Shown here in pieces: positions 10,427 through 18,467 of a DNA stretch of 52,375 nt (the stretch's first letter is position 1; each line of letters starts with the position of its first letter). The translations under genes were made by a program, and so were the position numbers. Below the pieces are notes generated by a model. That model was not told the DNA's origin and did no database searches. It worked only from the letters and a program-made list of their open reading frames with translations. Source of the stretch: Rhodoferax sp. (GTDB lineage: Bacteria > Pseudomonadota > Gammaproteobacteria > Burkholderiales > Burkholderiaceae_C); the NCBI GenBank assembly GCA_030685025.1, contig JAUXWC010000019.1, forward strand, positions 1-52,375, written 5' to 3'.

Positions 10427-10624
10427 ATGAGCCAGACCTTCCTAGTCACCGGCATGACCTGCGGCCACTGCGAACAAGCCGTCACCCGTGCCATCCGGCA
10501 GATCGACCCGCAAGCCGAGGTGAAGATCGACCGTAGTCAGAATCGGGTGGACGTACAGTCCCAGCAACCACGCGAGGTCTTGGCCCGGGCCATCGCCGAA
10601 GAAGGCTACGCGGTCGAGGCCTGA
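10427..10624 (+). CDS. copZ: Copper chaperone, heavy-metal-associated domain
   Basis: A 65-residue cytoplasmic HMA-domain protein with the Cu(I)-binding motif GMTCGHC near the N terminus, predicted to hand copper to CopA. The full beta-alpha-beta-beta-alpha-beta fold is present. ATG 10427 follows AGGAG at 10416-10420; an upstream in-frame start would be inside the repeat. It is followed after 10 bases by cueR, and its promoter is CueR-type. Confidence 0.9.
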   Translation: MSQTFLVTGMTCGHCEQAVTRAIRQIDPQAEVKIDRSQNRVDVQSQQPREVLARAIAEEGYAVEA

Positions 10625-10634
10625 TCCCGCCGTG

Positions 10635-11051
10635 ATGACCCAGACCAGTTGGCCGGTCAACATCGGCAGCGCGGCGCAGCGCTCGGGCATCTCCGCCAAG
10701 ATGGTGCGGCACTACGAGTCGCTCGGGCTGCTGCCACAGGTGGCGCGCACCGACAGCGGCTATCGCCAATACAGCGAGGCCGACGTGCACACGCTGCAGT
10801 TCATCAAGCGCGGGCGCGACCTGGGCTTTTCCATGGCGGAGATCGCCGAGCTGGTGGGTCTGTGGCACAACCGCAAGCGCGCCAGCGCCAGTGTCAAGCG
10901 CATTGCACAACGCCACCTGGACGATCTGGCCCAGCGCATCGAGGCCATGCAAGCCATGCAGCGCACGCTGGTGAGCTTGCTGGAACACTGCCACGGCGAT
11001 GAGCGGCCGGACTGCCCGATCCTGGACGACCTGGCTGGTCACTGTCGCTAG
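10635..11051 (+). CDS. cueR: MerR-family Cu(I)-responsive regulator
   Basis: A 138-residue regulator. The N-terminal winged helix (NIGSAAQRSGISAKMVRHYE) is followed by the dimerisation helix and a C-terminal metal loop with Cys119 and Cys127 spaced as CX7C (CHGDERPDC), as in CueR. A serine near residue 84-86 (RASASVKR) stands where Cu(I)/Ag(I) sensors have serine instead of cysteine. GTG 10632 directly precedes ATG 10635 and is an alternative start. It is expected to act on both dyads at 10113-10133 and 10189-10209. Its stop codon lies inside a family C repeat core. Confidence 0.9.
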   Translation: MTQTSWPVNIGSAAQRSGISAKMVRHYESLGLLPQVARTDSGYRQYSEADVHTLQFIKRGRDLGFSMAEIAELVGLWHNRKRASASVKRIAQRHLDDLAQRIEAMQAMQRTLVSLLEHCHGDERPDCPILDDLAGHCR

Positions 11052-11063
11052 CGTTTTGATAGC
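11047..11063 (+). repeat. Family C repeat core overlapping the cueR stop
   Basis: The 17-nt sequence GCTAGCGTTTTGATAGC has the same length and GCTA...TAGC ends as the cores at 6001 and 22510. The cueR stop codon TAG (11049-11051) is formed by the repeat itself. A terminator role is possible but no U-tract follows. Confidence 0.4.
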
Positions 11064-11104
11064 ATCACAACCCTACTCACCATTGGCTTGAGCCACTTGC
11101 AACC

Positions 11105-11770
11105 ATGAACTCAAGCGCCCCGCCAGCACCCGCCGCCCTCTACCCCGCCTTGGCCAAGGTGCGGCCAACGCTGGCCGAGCTGGCCCCGGCCGTGGCGCCA
11201 GTGACGGTACCGGCTGGCACCGTCTTGTTCAGTGAAAACGCCCCCTGCCGAGGCTTTCCGCTGGTGCTGTCCGGCGAGGTCAAGGTCTCGCGCAACTCTG
11301 GCGACGGTCGCTCGTTGGAGTTGTACCGGGTGGTGCCGGGCGAGTTATGCCTGGTGTCGTCGGCCTGTCTGTTTCGCACCCAGCCCTTGTCGGCGCATGG
11401 CATCACCACCAAAGCCAGCACGCTGCTGCTGATACCGCCAGACATCTTCCAACGCTGGCTGGAGACACCGAGTTTTCGCGACGAGGTGCTCGGCCTGTTT
11501 GCCGAACGCATGGCCGATCTCACCAGCCTGGTCGACGCGGTCGCCTTTCACAAGCTGGACCGGCGCCTGGCGGCGGCGCTGCTGGGACACGGTCAACACC
11601 TGGCCGTCACGCATCAAGCGTTGGCCAATGAACTGGGCACGGTACGCGAAATCGTTACCCGGTTGCTGCGCCGCTTCGAGCGCGAAGGCTGGGTCGCCTT
11701 GGGTCGCGAGCAGATCCAGATCGTCAACGGGGCGGCGTTGCGCGAACTGGCGGCCACGCTGGCGGCGTGA
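11105..11770 (+). CDS. Crp/Fnr-family transcriptional regulator
   Basis: 221 residues with an N-terminal cyclic-nucleotide-type beta roll (about 30-120), a dimer helix, and a C-terminal winged helix (ALANELGTVREIVTRLLRRFE) with the E..R pattern of Fnr-type recognition helices. Cysteines near residues 48, 82 and 88 are not arranged like the Fnr iron-sulfur ligands, so oxygen sensing by a cluster is not supported. The next gene, DUF2892, lies 90 bp downstream behind a TGAC-N4-GTCA palindrome that fits an Fnr-like site, suggesting local control. Confidence 0.85.
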   Translation: MNSSAPPAPAALYPALAKVRPTLAELAPAVAPVTVPAGTVLFSENAPCRGFPLVLSGEVKVSRNSGDGRSLELYRVVPGELCLVSSACLFRTQPLSAHGITTKASTLLLIPPDIFQRWLETPSFRDEVLGLFAERMADLTSLVDAVAFHKLDRRLAAALLGHGQHLAVTHQALANELGTVREIVTRLLRRFEREGWVALGREQIQIVNGAALRELAATLAA

Positions 11771-11785
11771 GTTCCGGGGTCTGGG

Positions 11786-11797
11786 TGACCTAAGTCA
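11786..11797. promoter_or_regulatory. Fnr/Crp-like palindrome upstream of the DUF2892 gene
   Basis: TGACCTAAGTCA is a TGAC-N4-GTCA dyad, close to the TTGAT-N4-ATCAA type recognised by Fnr-family proteins. It lies 64 bp ahead of the DUF2892 start and right after the Crp/Fnr gene, the natural candidate to bind it. Confidence 0.5.
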
Positions 11798-11860
11798 CAT
11801 ACAAGCAGCCGGGCCGGGGTGCCCAATACAAACGTTCCAACACGTTTACAAGGACTCAGC

Positions 11861-12058
11861 ATGAAACTCAACGTCGGCGGCGTCGACCGCATCGCCCGCA
11901 TCGTCATCGGTTTGGTATTGCTTGGACTGGCTGCCAGCGGCACCGTCGGTTGGTGGGGCTGGCTCGGCATCGTGCCGCTGGCCACTGGCGCCATCGGTTG
12001 GTGCCCGCCCTATGCGATCTTCGGATTCAGCACCTGCGCCATGAAAACCAAGGCCTGA
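11861..12058 (+). CDS. DUF2892 (YgaP-like) small membrane protein
   Basis: 65 residues, two hydrophobic segments (IARIVIGLVLLGLAA and the stretch through LGIVPLATGAIGW), followed by CPPYAIFGFSTC, the conserved tail of DUF2892 proteins. In other bacteria this domain occurs alone or fused to rhodanese; its function is unclear. AAGGAC precedes ATG 11861. Its placement after a Crp/Fnr gene suggests redox- or oxygen-linked expression, an inference only. Confidence 0.8.
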   Translation: MKLNVGGVDRIARIVIGLVLLGLAASGTVGWWGWLGIVPLATGAIGWCPPYAIFGFSTCAMKTKA

Positions 12059-12095
12059 CGCGGCTGGCGTCCTACCCCGCGTTACCATCGCGGGC

Positions 12096-12827
12096 ATGGA
12101 CAACAAGCCGCGCATCCTGTTGGTGGAAGACGAGCCAGGCATTGCCGATACGGTTCAATATGTCTTGAACTCGGACGGCTTTGCGCCAGTCTGGTGCAGC
12201 ACCGCTGCCGACGCCCTGCGCCAGTTCAGTCTGCAGCCACCGGCGCTGGTGATTCTGGATGTCGGTCTGCCCGACCTCAATGGCTTCGAGCTGTTCAAAC
12301 GCCTGCAGGCGCTGCCCGGTGGCGCGCGGGTGCCGATGCTGTTCCTGACCGCGCGCAGCGACGAGATCGACCGGGTGGTCGGGCTGGAGCTGGGCGCCGA
12401 CGACTACATAGCCAAACCCTTTTCGCCACGCGAACTGGTGGCCCGCGTGCGCACCATCCTGCGCCGTGTCGCCCAGGTCAGCGCGGCGCAAGCTATCGCC
12501 GCGTCGAGCGCCGCCCCGCCGGCCTCGCCCTTTGTGATCGACCGCGACCGGCATCAAATTCGCTACTACGGTCGCGCCCTCGACTTGTCGCGCTACGAGT
12601 TCGGCCTGCTGCGCCTGTTGGTGCAACGACCCGGCCGGGTCTTTACCCGCGACGAATTGCTGGAGCTGGTGTGGGACAACGCCAGCGACAGCCTGGACCG
12701 CACGGTGGATGCCCATGTGAAAACCCTGCGTGCCAAACTCAAGGCGGTGGCGCCCCTCGTCGAGCCGATCCGCACCCTGCGCGGTACCGGCTACGCCCTG
12801 AACGAAGACTTGCCTGCGGCCCCGTGA
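12096..12827 (+). CDS. creB: Response regulator, OmpR/CreB type
   Basis: 243 residues: receiver domain (about 5-120) with acidic pair Glu11-Asp12, phospho-acceptor Asp55 (LVILDVGLPD), Thr85 and Lys107 (AKPFSP), then an Ala-rich linker and a winged-helix domain ending TLRGTGYALNED. Together with the next gene it matches CreBC in order and sequence character. A perfect CreB tag (TTCAC-N6-TTCAC) lies 0.5 kb past creC at 14745. Twenty bases separate it from creC. Confidence 0.88.
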   Translation: MDNKPRILLVEDEPGIADTVQYVLNSDGFAPVWCSTAADALRQFSLQPPALVILDVGLPDLNGFELFKRLQALPGGARVPMLFLTARSDEIDRVVGLELGADDYIAKPFSPRELVARVRTILRRVAQVSAAQAIAASSAAPPASPFVIDRDRHQIRYYGRALDLSRYEFGLLRLLVQRPGRVFTRDELLELVWDNASDSLDRTVDAHVKTLRAKLKAVAPLVEPIRTLRGTGYALNEDLPAAP

Positions 12828-12846
12828 GCGCCCAGCCGCCAGCCTG

Positions 12847-14295
12847 ATGAGCAAGCGCAACCGCATCTTCGTCGGCATCTTGCTGATCTACGCCGCCGGC
12901 GTCGCTTTCTTTCTGTACCGTGTGGTGATTGACCTGGACCCGCGCTACCGCGAGTCGGCCGAAGAATCGCTGGTCGAGTCGGCCTACCTGATGGCCACGC
13001 TGATCGAACAGGACGTGCACAACGGCGCCATCAACACCGAGCGCCTGGCGCCGCTGTTTCGCTCGCTCTACGCCAAGCAGTTCTCGGCGCGCATCTTCGG
13101 CGTGCACAAGACCCGTGTGGAGTTGCGGGCCTACGTCACTGACCGCCAGGGCCAGGTGCTGTTCCACTCGCTCGGCGGGGAGTACTACGGCGACTACTCC
13201 CGCTGGCGCGATGTCAAGCTGGCGCTGCGCGGCGAGTATGGCGCCCGCATCACACCCGACGTCGAGGGCGAACCCCTCACTTCGGTGATGTACGCCAGCG
13301 CCCCGATCCGCGCCTACAACGGCGGCGATGGCGAGATTGTCGGCAGCGTCACGGTTGGCAAGCCGGTCCAGAGTTTTGGTCAGTTCGTCTCCGCCGCGCG
13401 CGAGAAAACCCTGGTCGCCGGCTTGATCTCGGCGCTGGCCGTGCTGGTGCTGGCGCTCATCGTCTCGGTCTGGCTGGTGCGCCCGTTCGGCCTGATTGCC
13501 GACTACATCGCCTACGTGCGCAAACAGCGCAGCTTGAGCCTGCCGCGCCTGGGTCGGCGTGCGCTGGCTGTCATGGCGGCAGCCTACGACGAAATGCGCG
13601 ACGCGCTGGCCGGGCGCAACTACGTGGCCGACTATGTGCAGACCCTGACGCACGAGGTCAAGAGTCCCCTGTCAGCGATCCGGGGCGCAGCCGAACTGTT
13701 GCAGGAACCCATGCCGCCCGCGCAGCAGCAGCGCTTCGTCGGCAACATCCTGCGCGAGACCCAACGTATCCAGGAAATGGTGGACCGCATGATGGAACTG
13801 ACCGTGTTGGAGTCGCGACGCGTGCTGGACCAAACCGAGCCGGTGGCCCTTGGCGCGCTGCTGGAAGACGCGCTGGGCAGCGCCCAAACCGCTGCCGACA
13901 CGCGCCACATCACACTGCGCCTGGACGCGCCGGTGGACGCCAGTGTCGAAGGCGACGCCTTTCTGTTGCGCCGCGCGGTCGGCAACCTGATCGACAACGC
14001 CATCGACTTTGCCCCGGCCGGCAGCGTTGTGCAGGTGACTTTGCAGCGCGACCCCCGCACCGCCCGCATCAGCGTGCGCGACCACGGCCCCGGCATCCCC
14101 GGCTACGCGCGGGACAAGGTGTTCGAGAAGTTCTACTCGCTGGCGCGACCCCATAGCAAAAAGAAGAGCACTGGCCTGGGCCTGGCCTTTGTCAAGGAAA
14201 TCGCCGCCTTGCACCATGGCCGCATCGAACTCGGCAACGCCACGGGCCAGGGCGCCTTGGCAACCTTGTCATTGCCCGTGGTGCCGGGCGACTGA
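12847..14295 (+). CDS. creC: Sensor histidine kinase CreC
   Basis: 482 residues: an N-terminal transmembrane helix (about 8-28), a periplasmic sensor region to about 185, a second helix (190-212), a short HAMP-like link, then the HisKA domain with His269 (LTHEVKSPLSAIRG) and the ATPase domain with N (IDNAIDFA), G1 (DHGPGIPG) and G2 (TGLGLAFVKEI) boxes. The partner response regulator is immediately upstream. In enterics CreC responds to carbon and redox state; the signal here is unknown. Confidence 0.88.
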   Translation: MSKRNRIFVGILLIYAAGVAFFLYRVVIDLDPRYRESAEESLVESAYLMATLIEQDVHNGAINTERLAPLFRSLYAKQFSARIFGVHKTRVELRAYVTDRQGQVLFHSLGGEYYGDYSRWRDVKLALRGEYGARITPDVEGEPLTSVMYASAPIRAYNGGDGEIVGSVTVGKPVQSFGQFVSAAREKTLVAGLISALAVLVLALIVSVWLVRPFGLIADYIAYVRKQRSLSLPRLGRRALAVMAAAYDEMRDALAGRNYVADYVQTLTHEVKSPLSAIRGAAELLQEPMPPAQQQRFVGNILRETQRIQEMVDRMMELTVLESRRVLDQTEPVALGALLEDALGSAQTAADTRHITLRLDAPVDASVEGDAFLLRRAVGNLIDNAIDFAPAGSVVQVTLQRDPRTARISVRDHGPGIPGYARDKVFEKFYSLARPHSKKKSTGLGLAFVKEIAALHHGRIELGNATGQGALATLSLPVVPGD

Positions 14296-14306
14296 ACTGA
14301 GTCGCG

Positions 14307-14591
14307 TCAGTCGCCCGCTGCGAGCTCGTCGGCGGCATGGCCCTCACGTTGCGCCCGCAACAGCGCCGCGCATTCCCGCAGTGCAGCACAGGGCGAGGCC
14401 AGCGCCAAGCCCACCAACCCCGCTGCGTAGGCGGCGTCTGAGTGCAAGCGCTTGGTATTGATCCACCAACCCTGGCCCGCCATCAACCACTTGAAGTCGA
14501 CCTCGGTCAGCAGCAATCCGCGCCCATCGGTCGGGCCAAAACGATTGAACGACGGGTCGCCTGGTCCAAGCGAACTGTTGGAAGAAATCAT
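14307..14591 (-). CDS. Conserved hypothetical protein
   Basis: About 94 residues from ATG 14591, convergent with creC. The central part (GPGDPSFNRFGPTDGRGLLL then EVDFKWLMAGQGWWINTKRL) is low in repeats, rich in aromatic residues and looks like a conserved small Burkholderiales protein, but I cannot name a family. No transmembrane segment or signal peptide is seen. The ribosome site is weak, and starts further upstream in the same frame are possible, up to about 14681. Function unknown. Confidence 0.55.
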   Translation of the reverse strand: MISSNSSLGPGDPSFNRFGPTDGRGLLLTEVDFKWLMAGQGWWINTKRLHSDAAYAAGLVGLALASPCAALRECAALLRAQREGHAADELAAGD

Positions 14592-14744
14592 TGCGCACGG
14601 CTTATCGACATGACTGCACAACGCTCCACCCCTCACGCCGGCTGACAAGGCGCGAGAAACACTCGCGCAGCCCGGCGCCACAGGCTTTCACGACCGCCGT
14701 ACACGCCCCACCGGGGCGCCACCGCGGTACTAGCAGCAGGCCCC

Positions 14745-14760
14745 TTCACACAAGCTTCAC
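14745..14760 (+). promoter_or_regulatory. CreB-binding tag (cre tag)
   Basis: TTCACACAAGCTTCAC is a perfect match to the direct-repeat consensus TTCAC-N6-TTCAC bound by CreB in enterobacteria. It lies about 90 bp ahead of the exosortase-like gene, the first plus-strand gene after creBC, in the position creD occupies in Escherichia coli. The rest of 14592-14851 holds no gene I can support. Confidence 0.65.
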
Positions 14761-14851
14761 ACGACACGGGCGGACTTCAAACTTGCTTCGCAGTCGCCTG
14801 CCACATTGGACCCGTGCCCCGATTCCTCAACTGATCAAGGATTCGCCAATC

Positions 14852-15409
14852 ATGTCCTCACATCGCCTGATTCACGTCCCCGGCTTTGTCCGCTGGGGCA
14901 TCCACATCGACATTGCCCCTCAGTGGCCGTGGCTGGCCCTGCAGAGCCTCGCGCTGTGGCCGATCTGGGTCTGGATGAGCCAGCACCTGGTGGATCGCGC
15001 CGACAATGCGCTGGGCCTGCTGACGCTGGCCGCCGCAGCGGCACTGATCTGGCACCAGCGCGGCAGGCTGCGCGCCTCGCCCCGTCTCGGTTGGCTGGCC
15101 GGTGCCCTAACTGGCACGGTGCTGGCCACCATCGCCCTTTCGCTCGGCTGGCCCGACTGTGCCAAGCTGTGCGCCCTGTCGGCTTTGGCCGCCGGTCTGC
15201 GGGCATTCCTGCCCCATCGCACAGCTCCACCGCACAGGCGCCCGGCGCCGCGCTGGCGCGGCAAAGGCAGCAACAGCCAAGTCGAACCCGTCATCGTCTG
15301 GATCGACAAGGCGTTTGGTAACACCTTCGTGAACCGCGTCTGTCACAAGTTGGCCTTTGCCATCGTCATGCTGGCGTTGTTGGCCTGGAACGTCACTGGC
15401 GCCCTGTGA
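14852..15409 (+). CDS. Exosortase-like membrane protein, shortened
   Basis: 185 residues with three or four hydrophobic stretches (about 25-50, 52-70, 82-102 and the last 20 residues) and a basic, proline-rich segment in the third quarter. The first 110 residues (PWLALQSLALWPIWVWMSQH...DNALGLLTLAAAAALIW...SPRLGWLAG) resemble the N terminus of exosortases found beside creBC in relatives. The usual later half, with the catalytic cysteine, arginine and histidine, is not recognisable, so the protein may be a degenerate or re-purposed remnant. AAGGA precedes ATG 14852. A cre tag upstream suggests CreB control. Confidence 0.5.
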   Translation: MSSHRLIHVPGFVRWGIHIDIAPQWPWLALQSLALWPIWVWMSQHLVDRADNALGLLTLAAAAALIWHQRGRLRASPRLGWLAGALTGTVLATIALSLGWPDCAKLCALSALAAGLRAFLPHRTAPPHRRPAPRWRGKGSNSQVEPVIVWIDKAFGNTFVNRVCHKLAFAIVMLALLAWNVTGAL

Positions 15410-15528
15410 CCGCCGCCTAACCTTGAGCACACCCCTAAGGACAACCCGACTGTCCCCGACGCGACAAAGGCCTATAGTGCACGCCACAGGCCTTGGGCCT
15501 GCAAAATTCGTCGCGGAGGTAGGCCTTG

Positions 15529-16638
15529 ATGTCCATTCAATCAACACTCGGAGCCCTTTTGGGGGCGATTCTGTTCACGCTGAGCGGCGTTGCCGGGGCT
15601 CAAGATGGGGTCACCAAGACCGGTATCGTGCTGGGCCAGTCCGTGGCCTTGTCCGGCCCGGCATCGTCGCTCGGTCAGGCCTTTGCTCAAGGCGCCAAGC
15701 TGTACTTCGACCGCGTAAATGGCGAGGGGGGTGTTCACGGCCGCACCATCGACGTGGTCACGCTTGACGATGCGGGCACGCCCGCCACCACGCTGGCCAA
15801 CACCAAGAAGCTGCTGGCTCAGGGCGTGTTGTCGCTGTTTGGCTACTACGGCTCGCCCCAACTGACCGCAGCTTACCCCGCCATCAAGGACAGCGATGTG
15901 CTGTTGTTCGCTCCGATGGCGGCAGCCGATGAGTTTCGCGGTGCGATGTACCCCAACGTGTACTCCCTGCGCCCGGGCTACGCCGAAGAGGCGGCAGCCA
16001 TCACCCGTCATGCGGAAACGCTGGGCGCACGCAAATTGGTGATCCTGCACTCCAACGACGGCGAGTCAATGGCGGCACTGGACTCGGCCGAGCGCACCAT
16101 GACCAGCATGGGCGCGGACCTGCTGCTCAAAGCACCGCTTGAAAGCGTGGACAAGGTGCTGCAGGCGCGACCCCAGTCGGTGCTGGTGATCAGCGAGCCA
16201 AAAGGCGCGGCGACGGCCATCCGAACCCTGCGCGACAAGGGCTTTCGCGGGCCGGTGTATGGTTTTTCGAACACCGGCGAGAGCCTGCTGGCCGAATTGC
16301 TCGGGCCCATCGGTGCCGGCGTGGTGGTCACGCGCGTGGTGCCCAAGAGCGACAACTTCAAAATGGCCGTGGTGCGGGAACTGCACGCCGACATGACGGC
16401 CGCGAAACTGGGCAAACCCAACGTCTACCTGCTTGAGGGCTACACCGCGGCGCGCATCTATGTGGCCGCATTGCGCAGCGCGGGCAAGGACCCGACGCGC
16501 GCCAAATTGAAGAAGGCCTTTGACAGCATGGTCGACGTCAGTATCGGCGACTTTCGGGTTCACTTTGCGGGTGATCGGGTTGCCTCCAAGATGGTGCAGC
16601 TCGGCGTGATTGACGGCCAGGGTCGGGTGCGGGATTAG
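15529..16638 (+). CDS. ABC-transporter substrate-binding protein (LivJ/PBP1 type)
   Basis: 369 residues with a clear signal peptide (cleavage near AGA/QD, residue 24) and the type I periplasmic-binding fold of branched-chain amino-acid or amide receptors (GQSVALSGPASSLGQAFAQG at the first ligand loop, then LVILHSNDGES and GYTAARIYVAAL). ATG 15529 follows CGGAGGT at 15513-15519; a TTG at 15526 is less likely. No permease or ATPase genes are adjacent, so it is an orphan receptor here. It could serve a transporter elsewhere or a signalling pathway. The leader has a GGCC hairpin (15487-15501) of unknown meaning. Confidence 0.82.
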   Translation: MSIQSTLGALLGAILFTLSGVAGAQDGVTKTGIVLGQSVALSGPASSLGQAFAQGAKLYFDRVNGEGGVHGRTIDVVTLDDAGTPATTLANTKKLLAQGVLSLFGYYGSPQLTAAYPAIKDSDVLLFAPMAAADEFRGAMYPNVYSLRPGYAEEAAAITRHAETLGARKLVILHSNDGESMAALDSAERTMTSMGADLLLKAPLESVDKVLQARPQSVLVISEPKGAATAIRTLRDKGFRGPVYGFSNTGESLLAELLGPIGAGVVVTRVVPKSDNFKMAVVRELHADMTAAKLGKPNVYLLEGYTAARIYVAALRSAGKDPTRAKLKKAFDSMVDVSIGDFRVHFAGDRVASKMVQLGVIDGQGRVRD

Positions 16639-16758
16639 TCAGTTGAGGACAGAGCAAAACGCACTTCGTGTCGCCACGGTCTGTCCCGCAAGAACACCCC
16701 TGATCAGTTGAGGACAGAGCAAAACGCACTTCGTGTCGTTTTGGTCTGTCCCGCAAGG
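16639..16758 (+). repeat. Two tandem family A hairpin repeats
   Basis: Copies at 16639-16692 and 16703-16758. The second folds into one long hairpin: GGACAGAGCAAAACG pairs with CGTTTTGGTCTGTCC around CACTTCGTG. The first shares the loop but its right arm (CGCCAC) is not complementary. Both lie between convergent genes, and the right end touches the rdgC stop region. Confidence 0.85.
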
Positions 16759-16760
16759 TT

Positions 16761-17657
16761 TCAGGATATCTTCATTTCACCGCCCAGGGCTGCCAGCAGG
16801 TCCGGTATCAGCCGGCGCAGTTCCCCGGTGGCCAGCGCCACGTCGGCATCGAAGCCTTCGTTCTTGCGATCACTCACACCGTCCATGACGACATCGAGGA
16901 AGGCGATCTTCTTGATCTGCAGGCTCTCGGTCAGCATGAACGACACCCGGCTGTCCCAGGTCAACGCCAGCTTGGAGGCTTGCTTGCCACCCCGCACATG
17001 CGCCACGACCTCATCATTGTCCAGGGGGTGACGCGCATATCGGACGACCGCCTTGGACTCATCGGTGGCCTTGAGCTCACATTCCCGGTCCACACTAAGA
17101 CCAGCCGGCGGCTCCTGACTGACCAGCCACTCCGACATGGCCACCGCCGGGGAGGTCACGGTATTAACCAGGGTCGGCGCAAAACCGTCGATTGACTTGA
17201 CCAAGGCGCTCAGCACCTCATCGGCCTTGCTCTGACTGCCCGCGTCCAGCACCAGCAGGTGTGCGCCCGGGTCAATCCAGACCGTCACGGCAGCCTGTTT
17301 GCTGAAGGCCATCGGCAACAAGGACAGCTTGAAGTCTTCCTTGATGTCGCGCTTCTCCTTCTTGCCCGGTTTGCGCCCGGTGGTGGCCTCGATGTGATCG
17401 ACCTGATCCTTGACTTTGCGATTCAGAACCGACGACGGCACCGCCTTGACCTCGATCATCAGCTTGAGGATCCATTGACCGCCAACGGCCTCAACCAAGG
17501 GGCCGTGGGCTTCGCCACGGGGCTCAATCCAGCCGACTGAGCGCTCCTGGCTGGGGCCGCACTCGACGAATCGCGCCGAGTCGAGACTGGCCTCCATTTG
17601 CGCCACGGTGGCAGACCAATCCGAACCAAGGCGATAGACGATTACATTTTTGAACAC
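16761..17657 (-). CDS. rdgC: Recombination-associated protein RdgC
   Basis: 298 residues, the usual length for RdgC, a ring-shaped nucleoid-associated DNA-binding protein that modulates RecA. It starts MFKNVIVYRL and shows the conserved SVGWIEPRG and GRKPGKKEKRDIKEDF stretches, the family's basic core, and ends in LLAALGGEMKIS. No partner genes are nearby. The 225 bp to the divergent Spy-like gene would contain both promoters; none is clear enough to mark. Confidence 0.93.
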   Translation of the reverse strand: MFKNVIVYRLGSDWSATVAQMEASLDSARFVECGPSQERSVGWIEPRGEAHGPLVEAVGGQWILKLMIEVKAVPSSVLNRKVKDQVDHIEATTGRKPGKKEKRDIKEDFKLSLLPMAFSKQAAVTVWIDPGAHLLVLDAGSQSKADEVLSALVKSIDGFAPTLVNTVTSPAVAMSEWLVSQEPPAGLSVDRECELKATDESKAVVRYARHPLDNDEVVAHVRGGKQASKLALTWDSRVSFMLTESLQIKKIAFLDVVMDGVSDRKNEGFDADVALATGELRRLIPDLLAALGGEMKIS

Positions 17658-17882
17658 TGGTACTCTTTTTCAGGGGGTTGACAGACAGCTTCGACGGCGT
17701 CCGCCAAGGGCGGCCGCCAGTGAACCGCCTATTGTGCGGGCAACACAAGTCGCCCCGGCGATGCGCGCAACTTTACAAACTCTTATCGCCGCGCAATCGC
17801 CGCGATACACGGGCCAACCATACTTGCCTTCAACCTGACCTTGATCCCATCGTCGGGTCCCCACACGGAAAGGCACACGCAC

Positions 17883-18395
17883 ATGAAATCGACATTCAAA
17901 CCCCTGTTGCTGGCTGGCTTGTTGGCCAGCGTCGGCCTGGCAGCCTCGGCCCAAGGCATGGGCCCCGGCGGCGGCATGCAACACGAAGGCATGATGCATC
18001 AGGGTGGTGGCGGCGCCCAGCATCAAATGGGCGCCATGGACCCCGCGAAGATGCAGGCCATGATGGAGCGCAAACACGCGGCGCTCAAGGCCAAGCTGAA
18101 GATCACGGCTGACCAGGAAGGCGCCTGGACCACCTTTGCCAATGCCATGAAGCCGGCGCCCGATGCGATGAAGCGTCGCATCGAAATGCGTGCCGAGATG
18201 GACAAGTTGACCACGCCCGAGCGTATTGACAAGATGCGTGCCCTGCGCACCGAACGCGACGCCGTGATGGACAAGCGTGCCGACGCCGCCAAGGCGCTCT
18301 ACGCGGTGTTGACCCCCTATCAAAAGGGCGCCTTTGACGCCCATGCCGCACGGCGCCACCAGCGCGGCGGCCGCCACGACGGCCCGAGGGGTTAG
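17883..18395 (+). CDS. Spy/CpxP-like LTXXQ periplasmic protein
   Basis: 170 residues. Signal peptide with cleavage at ASA/QG (about residue 23), then a Met-, Gly- and His-rich segment (MGPGGGMQHEGMMHQGGGG) and an all-helical region ending in the family motif LTPYQKGAF. Spy-type proteins are periplasmic chaperones induced by envelope stress. The Met/His segment could bind copper or other soft metals, which would suit the copper genes at 7.8-11 kb, but this is inference. Confidence 0.75.
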   Translation: MKSTFKPLLLAGLLASVGLAASAQGMGPGGGMQHEGMMHQGGGGAQHQMGAMDPAKMQAMMERKHAALKAKLKITADQEGAWTTFANAMKPAPDAMKRRIEMRAEMDKLTTPERIDKMRALRTERDAVMDKRADAAKALYAVLTPYQKGAFDAHAARRHQRGGRHDGPRG

Positions 18396-18403
18396 CCTGA
18401 GGT

Positions 18404-18452
18404 CTTGCGGGACAGACGGCAGCGCAGCGACGCTCTGTCCCCAGCCGATCAG
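18404..18452 (-). repeat. Family A hairpin repeat, single inverted copy
   Basis: GGACAGACGG...CGACGCTCTGTCC at 18410-18440, between the convergent Spy-like and glutaredoxin-like genes. Its inner sequence, read in reverse, is the GCGTCGCTGCGCTG loop also found at 20.1-20.3 kb. Confidence 0.75.
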
Positions 18453-18467
18453 AGGCGATGCTGGCCC

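Noticed and set aside
15487-15501. CAGGCC-TTG-GGCCTG hairpin as terminator or riboswitch
   Set aside because: There is no U-tract and no match to a known leader; it may be chance.
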